From Actinomadura chibensis NBRC 106107 (lineage in GTDB: Bacteria > Actinomycetota > Actinomycetes > Streptosporangiales > Streptosporangiaceae), in assembly GCF_001552135.1 (NCBI RefSeq), contig NZ_BCQP01000092.1:1-34211 (forward strand): a stretch of DNA of 34,211 nt, read 5' to 3'. The notes beneath the pieces were generated by a model. The model made no database searches. It was not told where the DNA came from and was given only the letters and a program-made list of their open reading frames with translations. Within the stretch, counting starts at the first letter, position 1. The number at the start of each line of letters is the position of its first letter. Of the stretch, positions 15,901-21,979 are shown in pieces. Both the position numbers and the translations under genes were made by a program.

Positions 15901-16299
15901 GCCCAAGCCGCCCATGCTGCCGGGGGCGCTCGGACCGCCCGGGGTGCCTGCGGCCGTCCCGCCGCCGAGAATGCTCGGGCCGTCCAGCGGGCCCGGCGAC
16001 CCCATCGGGGACGCGCCGCCCGGCGAACCGGAACCCGCCGGGGACCAACTGCCCGCGGGGCCGCTCGGCGCGCTCTCCGGGGGGACGGCGGGCCCGGGCG
16101 CGGTCGGAGCGGCGCCGGGGACGGCGTGGCCGCCCCCGAAGCCCGGGTTCTGCTCCGGCCCGGACGGCGTGCCCGGCGCGGGGTTCTCGTCGGCGGCCCC
16201 CGTTCGCCCGGGGTCGCCGGATTCGCCGGGACGGGGACTGTGCTGCCCGCCCGGCCACTGCGACCCGGGTTCCGGTCGGGGCTGGCTTGGATTACTCAC
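12946..16299 (-). CDS. Bifunctional class A penicillin-binding protein, upstream copy with very long tail
   Basis: The 1117-aa paralogue has the same layout. Residues 1-370 are Gly/Pro-rich and collagen-like (GGPGGPGGPG runs, also GAQGGPS-type repeats). A membrane anchor follows at about 380-402 (WKLVAGVCGLGIAGFVTLIW). In the GT51 domain the first motif is AAENRSFRTDPGF near residue 460: the catalytic Glu is kept but the usual EDR is ENR and the His is Asp. The transpeptidase domain has SAMK near 735, SVN near 802 and KTGTT near 932. A Cys/Pro-rich tail ends the protein. The GTG start lies in the same 22-bp context as the other PBP. All transpeptidase catalytic motifs are present. Confidence 0.95.
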   Translation of the reverse strand: MSNPSQPRPEPGSQWPGGQHSPRPGESGDPGRTGAADENPAPGTPSGPEQNPGFGGGHAVPGAAPTAPGPAVPPESAPSGPAGSWSPAGSGSPGGASPMGSPGPLDGPSILGGGTAAGTPGGPSAPGSMGGLGGPGPQGGPVGLGAQGGPSAPGAPGGPGTPSGQGGFGAQGGPGGPGGSGPQGPNGPLLPDGPGGAGSGNGFRAGGPRPLEGPAGPANPHGMGSFGGPGGSPAGPGGVPMGAPGGPPMGPPPGGPGRVPGRHSAGMGMGPGMAGAGAGGAAFGTSGNGVRDKLNELGKRGQELGSKVTARFRSTGTRAAPRSGAPGGPGRPGGPGGPGGPGPGGPGGPGGPGRPPAPDKKTSFVDHLRSRGTGWRRYIPSWKLVAGVCGLGIAGFVTLIWVAYANTPTPAEPTVAGVEDQASIFYYTDRSEIGRIGKKRQSVELKQVPPHVQNAVLAAENRSFRTDPGFSIKGTTRAVWDNVTGGSGGGSTITQQLAKNYYSDPNNRTMTRKFKELFISLKLEDKHSKDEILKLYLNTIYFGRDTYGIQAASREYFGTDVWKLRPDQAAVLGGIIQNPNRDPGDKENLAWVTGRYQYTLKGMVSMGKLSQADADKYLQKLPRINKAGTSDQLYGGQRGYMLMRAKEELRRMGIDNKELTTKGLRVYTTFDRRRMAMAKQAAEHTVPQVNPGKLARKKIRVGLVSVNSANGEVIAFYGGPNYLSQAFDNVWQGSAQAGSAMKPYVLATALKQNYSLKSLVEGRSKIPIDPNGNVVPENDPTGTKVPNSHNVGPAVNLITATKDSVNTAFIQLMGKVGIEEVIKTETDAGISPDLLKPHKCCLNLALGVNNIRPIEQAAGYAVFANGGTYYQPHVIRLVKEQDNKTVRLQPKYERHRVFTPKVAADATYAMQQVIRSGTATAAALPDGRQAAGKTGTTDRNVSSWFIGYVPQVSTAVTLYNDSIGPDKQKRSVILPGIGEVEGGTIPARIWRSYMSNALQGVPQEAFPQPAWGGIVQKWAKPPKKKDDDRPPWCNSPIGKYDPRCQGDGEGDGGDKPPCQSPFPDGSCDPNKPPSFPPPRWWCQFHQGDPVCRMRGGRGARPNSAAVLPLLPPTRPPE

Positions 16300-16313
16300 G
16301 CGACCTCATCAAC
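16292..16313. repeat. 22-bp start-site sequence shared by the two PBP genes (copy 2)
   Basis: Identical to 12728-12749 and in the same position relative to the GTG start, while flanking sequence on both sides differs. Confidence 0.85.
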
Positions 16314-16383
16314 AGGGGGACAACGATTGCTGCCATAGGGCCGGGGGCGATCCCACGGCGATGGTGCGGCTCGTGCGCCGTCC

Positions 16384-16396
16384 GAGAGTACTGCGC
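16384..16396 (-). promoter_or_regulatory. Conserved promoter-like motif upstream of the upstream PBP gene
   Basis: Same 13-bp sequence as 12773-12785 (GCGCAGTACTCTC on the minus strand), here 85 nt before the GTG start. Similarity extends downstream (GAC(G)-GCGCAC), suggesting a duplicated promoter. Confidence 0.45.
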
Positions 16397-16671
16397 GGGC
16401 TGGTGAGCGGGGGGAGCGTGTGCACGGCGAGGCTGCGTCCTGGCTGGTCAGCGCCTTGCCGTGGGGGGAGCGGCCGGCTGTTCCTCCTTCGTTTCCACCA
16501 CCGTTCGGGGCTGCGTCCCGCGGCCGCCGCGGGCGGCGGGACCAGGGTTCCACGCGCAACTTTGACACACTTCCGCCACATACACCCTGAATTCGCCGGA
16601 TTTGCTCTGCGTCCGGCGGTTCGCCGACGGCCCCGGACGCCTCCCTGAGAAGCCCCCGTCGATTCGCCACT

Positions 16672-16699
16672 TGCCATGGCGGCTCCCGCTACGTATCTT
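16672..16699 (+). promoter_or_regulatory. padR promoter
   Basis: TTGCCA (16672-16677), 16-nt spacer, TATCTT (16694-16699). The predicted start near 16706 falls inside the operator palindrome. Confidence 0.6.
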
Positions 16700-16703
16700 G
16701 TCG

Positions 16704-16765
16704 ATGTATCGAGTCGATACATTCACTCGATACATCGGTTCGAGACATCGGCGGGAGACATCGGG
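16704..16765. promoter_or_regulatory. padR operator: palindrome plus 13-bp phased half-sites
   Basis: ATGTATCGAGTCGATACAT (16704-16722) is a perfect 9-1-9 palindrome with the ATGT...ACAT ends typical of PadR/LmrR operators. Its right half TCGATACAT (16714) recurs exactly 13 bp later at 16727, again as TCGAGACAT at 16740, and in weaker form as GGGAGACAT at 16753. The array ends a few bases before the ribosome binding site at 16772, so the bound protein would cover promoter start and leader, implying autorepression. Confidence 0.75.
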
Positions 16766-16783
16766 CTCCGCGGGAGGTGGACG

Positions 16784-17404
16784 ATGGCGGCGAGGAAGGG
16801 CGCGGGCGTGCTGGAACTCGCCGTGCTCGGCCTGCTGCACGAGTCCCCGATGCACGGCTACGAGCTGCGCAAGCGGCTCAACGTCCTGCTCGGCATGTTC
16901 CGGGCCTTCTCATACGGGTCCCTCTATCCGTGCCTCAAGCAGCTCCTCGCGGACGGGCTGATCGTCGAGGACCGGCCGGAGGAGCCCGGCACGGCCCTGG
17001 CGCTGCAGAGCCGCCGGTCGAAGATCGTTTACAAGCTCACCGCGGACGGCAAGGAGCGCCTTCAGCGGCTCCTGACCGAGGCCGGTCCGGCGTCGTGGGA
17101 GGACGAGGGGTTCGGCGTGCACTTCGCCTTCTTCTCGCACACCCGCGCCGACGTCCGGCTGCGGATCCTCGAAGGCCGGCGCAGCCGGCTGGAGGAGCGC
17201 CTGGAGAGCGTCCGCGCCGCCCTCGCCCGGACCCGCGAGCGGGTCGACTCCTACACCCTGGAACTGCAGAACCACGGGCTGGAGTCGGTCGAACGCGAGG
17301 TCAGGTGGCTCAACGAGCTCATCGGGCGGGAGCGCGCCGAGCAGGAACAGCAAGCCAGACATTACGAAAACAAACAGGACAAGCCTCGGGACCGGGGCCG
17401 CTGA
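16784..17404 (+). CDS. PadR family transcriptional regulator
   Basis: The 206-aa protein (Rv0047c-like by position) has the PadR winged helix at 8-85: LELAVLGLLHESPMHGYELRKRLN, then SYGSLYPCLKQLLADGLI, then the wing with KIVYKLTADGKERL. Residues 110-200 form a long helical coiled-coil dimerisation domain (RRSRLEERLESVRAALARTRERVDSY). The acidic/Gln-rich end is followed by a charged tail. ATG 16784 is preceded by GGGAGGTGG; upstream frame extension would run through the operator and is rejected. PadR proteins repress by binding ATGT-N-ACAT palindromes, matching the site here. It is adjacent to ino1 in several actinobacteria, so ino1 is a possible second target. Confidence 0.93.
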   Translation: MAARKGAGVLELAVLGLLHESPMHGYELRKRLNVLLGMFRAFSYGSLYPCLKQLLADGLIVEDRPEEPGTALALQSRRSKIVYKLTADGKERLQRLLTEAGPASWEDEGFGVHFAFFSHTRADVRLRILEGRRSRLEERLESVRAALARTRERVDSYTLELQNHGLESVEREVRWLNELIGRERAEQEQQARHYENKQDKPRDRGR

Positions 17405-17410
17405 CGCAGG

Positions 17411-17461
17411 CCCCACTTGGGGACGGGTGAACCCCACCTCAGGTCCCCCGCTCAGAGGTGG
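17411..17461 (+). promoter_or_regulatory. Hairpins in the padR-ino1 gap
   Basis: CCCCACTTGGGG (17411-17422) is a short hairpin just after the padR stop. CCACCTC (17434-17440) and GAGGTGG (17455-17461) then form a perfect 7-bp stem with a 14-nt loop. These could form a weak padR terminator or a structured ino1 leader; the sequence does not decide. Confidence 0.4.
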
Positions 17462-17518
17462 CGTTCGCCCTATCGGGGCGGGCGAGGATCGCAACCGCAA
17501 AAGAGAAGGAGCAACCGG

Positions 17519-18598
17519 ATGGGTTCGGTGCGCGTGGCCATCGTGGGTGTGGGCAACTGCGCCTCTTCGCTCGTCCAGGGTGTCGAGTTCTACAAGGACG
17601 CGGCCCCGGACACGCGAGTGCCCGGCCTGATGCACGTCCAGTTCGGCGAATACCACGTCGGCGACGTGGAGTTCGTCGCGGCGTTCGACGTGGACGCCAA
17701 GAAGGTCGGGATGGACCTGTCCGAGGCCATCCACGCCAGCGAGAACAACACCATCAAGTTCGCCGACGTCCCGCCGACCGGGGTGACCGTCCAGCGCGGG
17801 CACACCTTCGACGGCCTCGGCGAGTACTACCTCGACATGGTCGAGGAGTCCGACGCCGAGCCGGTCGACGTCGTCCAGGTCCTCAAGGACGCCGAGGTCG
17901 ACGTGCTGGTCTCGTACCTGCCCGTCGGCTCGGAGGAGGCCGACCGCTTCTACGCCCAGTGCGCGATCGACGCCAAGGTCGCGTTCGTGAACGCGCTGCC
18001 GGTGTTCATCGCGAGCGACCCGGAGTGGGCGCGGAAGTTCACCGACGCGGGCGTTCCGATCGTGGGCGACGACATCAAGTCGCAGGTCGGCGCGACCATC
18101 ACGCACCGCGTGATGGCCCGCCTCTTCGAGGACCGCGGGGTCGAGCTGCTACGCACGTACCAGCTCAACTTCGGCGGCAACATGGACTTCATGAACATGC
18201 TGGAGCGCAAGCGCCTCCAGTCCAAGAAGATCTCCAAGACGCAGTCGGTCACGTCCCAGATCCCGCACGAGATGGCGAAGGCCGACGTGCACATCGGCCC
18301 GTCCGACCACGTGCCGTGGCTGGACGACCGCAAGTGGGCCTACGTCCGGCTGGAGGGCAGGTCGTTCGGCGACACGCCCCTCAACCTGGAGTACAAGCTG
18401 GAGGTCTGGGACTCCCCCAACTCCGCCGGCGTGATCATCGACGCGGTGCGCGCCGCGAAGATCGCCAAGGACCGGGGGATCGGCGGGCCGATCCTGTCGG
18501 CGTCCTCCTACTTCATGAAGTCGCCGCCGGAGCAGTACAACGACGACCAGGCGCACGAGGCCGTGGAGAAGTTCATCCGCGGCGAGGTCGACCGCTAG
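17519..18598 (+). CDS. ino1: myo-Inositol-1-phosphate synthase
   Basis: The 359-aa enzyme converts glucose 6-phosphate to 1L-myo-inositol 1-phosphate using NAD, the entry to phosphatidylinositol and mycothiol synthesis. The N-terminus VRVAIVGVGNCASSLVQG is the Rossmann NAD-binding loop of the short actinobacterial class. Later segments are DVLVSYLPVGSEEAD, VGDDIKSQVGATITHR (conserved active-site Lys region), LNFGGNMDFMNM and the C-terminal KSPPEQYNDD. Length matches the actinobacterial form, much shorter than eukaryotic INO1. The ATG has GAAGGAG at 7-nt spacing. A strong terminator follows. Confidence 0.97.
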   Translation: MGSVRVAIVGVGNCASSLVQGVEFYKDAAPDTRVPGLMHVQFGEYHVGDVEFVAAFDVDAKKVGMDLSEAIHASENNTIKFADVPPTGVTVQRGHTFDGLGEYYLDMVEESDAEPVDVVQVLKDAEVDVLVSYLPVGSEEADRFYAQCAIDAKVAFVNALPVFIASDPEWARKFTDAGVPIVGDDIKSQVGATITHRVMARLFEDRGVELLRTYQLNFGGNMDFMNMLERKRLQSKKISKTQSVTSQIPHEMAKADVHIGPSDHVPWLDDRKWAYVRLEGRSFGDTPLNLEYKLEVWDSPNSAGVIIDAVRAAKIAKDRGIGGPILSASSYFMKSPPEQYNDDQAHEAVEKFIRGEVDR

Positions 18599-18654
18599 GC
18601 ACCGACCGCGAGCGCGGGGGGACGGGGGCCGCGAGGCTCGTCACAACTCTCCCA

Positions 18655-18696
18655 AAGGACGCCCTGACAGTGGACATCCGCTGTCAGGGCGTCCTT
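18655..18696 (+). terminator. Strong terminator after ino1
   Basis: AAGGACGCCCTGACAG (18655-18670) and CTGTCAGGGCGTCCTT (18681-18696) form a perfect 16-bp stem with a 10-nt loop, followed by a short pyrimidine-rich stretch. Confidence 0.95.
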
Positions 18697-18731
18697 ACTT
18701 CTGGAGAGAAAACGGTGATGTACCGGCCCTT

Positions 18732-18757
18732 TGTCACGCTCTGGCCCTACTGTGACA
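18732..18757. promoter_or_regulatory. Interrupted inverted repeat upstream of the lipoprotein gene
   Basis: TGTCAC (18732-18737) and GTGACA (18752-18757) form a perfect 6-bp dyad with a 14-nt spacer, 45 nt before the GTG start. It may be an operator; TACTGT (18748-18753) is a possible -10 but no -35 pairs with it. Confidence 0.35.
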
Positions 18758-18801
18758 CCGCCGGTTACTGCGCGCCAAGTTCCGAGTCTTGAGGTGAGAA
18801 C

Positions 18802-20577
18802 GTGACGGCACGCGAGATGATCAAGGTGTCGGCGGGTCTGGCGGGGCTCGTCCTCGGGCTGTCCGGGTGCACCGGCGGCGGCGAGGGCGCCGCCGCCACG
18901 GGTCGCCCCCGCGACGGCGGCACGCTGAAGATCGTCGGTTCGTCGGACGTCGAGCACCTCGACCCCGCGGCCGTCGCCAGCGTCGGCGCCTACGGGCTCG
19001 CCCGCGTGTTCGCGCGGACGCTGTTCGGGACGCGCGCGTCCAACGACTTCCAGGAGACGATCCCCGTCCGGCCGGACGTCGCCGAGCGCGTCCCCACCCG
19101 CGAGAACGGCGACCTGAGCAAGGACCGGCGCACCTACACGGTCCGGCTGCGGGAGGGCGTGCGGTGGAACACGCGCCCGGCGCGGGCGGTGACCGCGCAC
19201 GACTTCGTCCGCGGGTTCGAGCGGCTGTGCAACCCGGCGTCGCCGTCCGCGGGCACCGGCTACTTCGTCTCCACGATCAGGGGCATGGACGGGTACTGCC
19301 GCGGCTTCTCCGCCGTCGACCCGAAGGACCCCGGCGCGATGGCCGCCTACCAGCGCGGCCACGACATCGAGGGCGTCCGCGCGAAGGACGACCGGACGCT
19401 GGTGTTCCGGCTGAAGCGTCCGGCCAGCGACTTCCTCAACCTGCTCGCGCTCCCGTACACGGCCGCCGCGCCGCAGGAGTACGACCGGTACGTCCCGGAC
19501 GGCCCGGACCTCCGGCGCAACACGATCTCGGACGGCCCGTACCAGATCGCCGAGTACCGGCCCGGCCTGTCGTACCTGCTCGACCGCAACCCGGCGTGGC
19601 AGGCGGCGGCGGACCCGCTGCGCGAGCGGCATGTCGCGAAGATCCAGATCACCCTCGGGCAGGACTCGGCGGAGACCGTCCAGCAGCAGATCGAGCAGGG
19701 CGTCTCCGACCTCGCGTGGGACCAGCCCGTCCCGACGTCCGCGATCCCCCGGCTGCGCGCCGACTCCCGCTTCGCGATCATGGAGACGCCGAGCAACAGC
19801 CCCTACCTGGTGTTCAACACGCGCAGCCCCAACAACGGCGGCGCGCTCGGCGACCGCGCGGTCCGGCGCGCGCTGGAGTTCGCGGTCGACCGGAGCGCGC
19901 TCATCAAGATCGTCGGCGGGCCGTCGGTGGCACGGCCGCTGCACACGGTGATTCCGCCTGGAAACTCCGGGTATGCGGCGGTCAACCACTATCCGACGCC
20001 CGGCGAATCAGGTGATCCCGCGAAATGCCGCCAGTTGCTCGGCCAGACGGGCCGTACCGGGCTGACGCTGAAATTCCCGTACCGGACGAACAGCGTCCAC
20101 AAGCTGATCGCCCAGTCGATCGCGGAGAACCTCGACGCCTGCGGGGTGAAGACCGAACTCAGCCCCGACACGGGCGGTTCCTTCTACGCCGGGACGATCG
20201 CCACCCCCGCCAAAGCGCGCGCGGGCGAATGGGACATCGCCGCACCCGGCTGGACGCCCGACTGGTACGGCAACAACGGCCGCTCGATCATCCAGCCGCT
20301 CTTCGACGGACGCGCCTACGGGCAGAACTCCACCAACTACGGCGGCTACGACAACCCGCAGGTCAACGCCCTGATCGACGCCGCGCTCACCGCCCCGGAC
20401 ACGGCGGTCGCGGCGAGCCGCTGGCAGCAGGCCGACCAGCAGATCATGGCGGACGCGGCGATCGTCCCATTGCTCGATCGTTCGCAGACACTTTTCCGAT
20501 CGTCCCGCGTCCGCGGCGCCCTTTTCCTCCCCACCACCGCGACCTACGACTACACGCGCCTCTGGCTCACGTCCTGA
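18802..20577 (+). CDS. ABC-type peptide-binding lipoprotein (SBP family 5)
   Basis: The 591-aa protein captures peptides or similar solutes outside the membrane. Residues 1-23 are a lipoprotein signal ending LSGC with Cys23 the lipidation site. The mature part starts DGGTLKIVGSSDVEHLDPA, the family 5 N-terminal strand, and contains the DGPYQIAEYRPG and GWTPDWYGNNG segments usual for the family. The GTG start follows GAGGTGAG. No permease or ATPase gene is adjacent, so it is an orphan that must borrow a transporter or act differently. It lies between the ino1 terminator and an MFS gene. Confidence 0.92.
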   Translation: MTAREMIKVSAGLAGLVLGLSGCTGGGEGAAATGRPRDGGTLKIVGSSDVEHLDPAAVASVGAYGLARVFARTLFGTRASNDFQETIPVRPDVAERVPTRENGDLSKDRRTYTVRLREGVRWNTRPARAVTAHDFVRGFERLCNPASPSAGTGYFVSTIRGMDGYCRGFSAVDPKDPGAMAAYQRGHDIEGVRAKDDRTLVFRLKRPASDFLNLLALPYTAAAPQEYDRYVPDGPDLRRNTISDGPYQIAEYRPGLSYLLDRNPAWQAAADPLRERHVAKIQITLGQDSAETVQQQIEQGVSDLAWDQPVPTSAIPRLRADSRFAIMETPSNSPYLVFNTRSPNNGGALGDRAVRRALEFAVDRSALIKIVGGPSVARPLHTVIPPGNSGYAAVNHYPTPGESGDPAKCRQLLGQTGRTGLTLKFPYRTNSVHKLIAQSIAENLDACGVKTELSPDTGGSFYAGTIATPAKARAGEWDIAAPGWTPDWYGNNGRSIIQPLFDGRAYGQNSTNYGGYDNPQVNALIDAALTAPDTAVAASRWQQADQQIMADAAIVPLLDRSQTLFRSSRVRGALFLPTTATYDYTRLWLTS

Positions 20578-20628
20578 CCTCAGTGTTTCCGGCTTTCGCT
20601 CACGGCCGGTGGACACGAACGCACTGGG

Positions 20629-20641
20629 TAGAGTGATCAGG
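20629..20641 (+). promoter_or_regulatory. Probable leaderless start of the MFS gene
   Basis: TAGAGT (20629-20634) lies 6 nt before the GTG at 20641 and no ribosome binding site is present, the same geometry as at nfo. Confidence 0.5.
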
Positions 20642-21951
20642 TGAGGGCTGGGGATCTGCCGGGGATCCTGCGCGGGCGGGACTTCCGGCGGCTGTACGCG
20701 ACGCGGCTCGCCTCGCAGTTGACGGACGGCCTCTTCCAGGTGGCGCTCGCGGGTTACGTGTTCTTCTCGCCGGAGCGGCAGACGACGGCGGCGAAGGCGG
20801 CGGCCGCGTTCGCCGTGACGCTGCTGCCCTACTCGGCGCTCGGCCCGTTCGCGGGCGTGTTCATCGACCGCTGGCAGCGGCGGCAGATCCTCGTGTGGAC
20901 GCCGATCCTGCGGGCCTTCCTCGTCCTGCTCGTCGCGGCGCTCGCCGCCGCCGGGCGGGAGGGCCTCGGCTTCTTCGCCGGGGTCCTCGTCGTGCTGGGC
21001 GTGAACCGGTTCTTCCTCTCGGCGCTGTCGGCGGCGCTCCCGCACGTGGTGCGGCGCGACCACCTGGTCACGGCGAACGCGTTCTCGGTGACGTCCGGGA
21101 CGATCATCGCGTTCGTCGGCGGCGGCATCGGCTACCTGCTGCGCCGCACCTTCGGCTCCGAGGACGGCGGGACCGCGCTGATCCTCGTCGCGGCGGCGGC
21201 CCTGTTCCTCGCCGCCGGGACGATGGCGACGACCCTGCCGCGCGCGCTGCTCGGCCCGCACCCGCCCGAGGACGCGCCGCCGGGCGCGCCGCGCGGCGCG
21301 TCGCCGCGGACGGTCGAGGCGCTCGGCACCGTCGTGGACGGCCTGGTCGACGGCGCCCGGCACATCGCGCGGCGCCCGCAGGCCGCGCTGGCGCTCGGCG
21401 CGATCTCCTTCCACCGGTTCCTGTACGGCGTCGTCCTGATCATGACGCTGCTGCTGTGCCGCAACAGCTTCGCCGACGACCCGGACGAGGGCCTCGCGAA
21501 GTTCGCGGTGATGCTCGGCGTGTCCGGCGCCGGGTACTTCGCGGCGGCGCTGATCACCCCGCCGGTGGTGCGGCGGATCAGCAAGCAGGCGTGGGTGGCG
21601 TGGCTGCTCGGGCTGGCGGCGCTGAGCCTCCTCGCGCTCGGCATGCCGTTCGCGGAGCGCTCCTGGGCCGCCGCGTCGTTCGTGCTGGGCGTCGTGTCCC
21701 AGGGCGTGAAGCTGTGCGTCGACACGACGCTCCAGGAGACGATCGACGACGCCTACCGGGGACGCGTGTTCGCCGTCTACGACATGCTGTTCAACGCCAT
21801 GTTCGCGGCGGCGGCAGCGGCGGCCGCGATCTGGCTGCCCTCGGACGGCAGCGCCGGGCTGACCCTCCTCGCCGTGATCGCGGCGTACGCGGCGGGCGCG
21901 GTCGTCTACCGCACGGCGGCGGCCCGCCGCCCAGCCCACGCACTCCGCTAG
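20641..21951 (+). CDS. Major facilitator superfamily transporter
   Basis: The 436-aa protein has about 12 hydrophobic helices split by a cytoplasmic loop near residues 200-235 (ALLGPHPPEDAPPGAPRGA). It begins RDFRRLYATRLASQLTDGLFQVAL, the usual start of MFS exporters of the MFS_3/EntS-like branch. Motif A region FAGVFIDRWQRRQILV fits GxxxDRxGRR with small changes. Substrate unknown; family members often export small molecules or drugs. It is 63 bp after the SBP gene and probably has its own leaderless transcript. It converges with bioA, 28 bp apart. Confidence 0.9.
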   Translation: MRAGDLPGILRGRDFRRLYATRLASQLTDGLFQVALAGYVFFSPERQTTAAKAAAAFAVTLLPYSALGPFAGVFIDRWQRRQILVWTPILRAFLVLLVAALAAAGREGLGFFAGVLVVLGVNRFFLSALSAALPHVVRRDHLVTANAFSVTSGTIIAFVGGGIGYLLRRTFGSEDGGTALILVAAAALFLAAGTMATTLPRALLGPHPPEDAPPGAPRGASPRTVEALGTVVDGLVDGARHIARRPQAALALGAISFHRFLYGVVLIMTLLLCRNSFADDPDEGLAKFAVMLGVSGAGYFAAALITPPVVRRISKQAWVAWLLGLAALSLLALGMPFAERSWAAASFVLGVVSQGVKLCVDTTLQETIDDAYRGRVFAVYDMLFNAMFAAAAAAAAIWLPSDGSAGLTLLAVIAAYAAGAVVYRTAAARRPAHALR

Positions 21952-21979
21952 CCCGGTTCCGTCGTGGGGTGGGGGTCGC

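Larger units (their letters stand above)
16300..16783. other. 484-bp divergent region between PBP and padR genes
   Basis: From left to right it holds the duplicated PBP leader, the PBP promoter-like motif (16384-16396), about 270 bp in which I see nothing definite, and then the padR promoter and operator array (16672-16765). A TTGACA at 16562 has no suitable -10. No small gene is supported. Confidence 0.6.

Noticed and set aside
12889..16338. Plus-strand frame of about 1149 codons opposite the second PBP
   Set aside because: Low-complexity shadow of the upstream PBP; no recognisable family.
16562..16590. TTGACA upstream of padR
   Set aside because: No acceptable -10 hexamer at 16-19 nt; the promoter at 16672-16699 is better placed.
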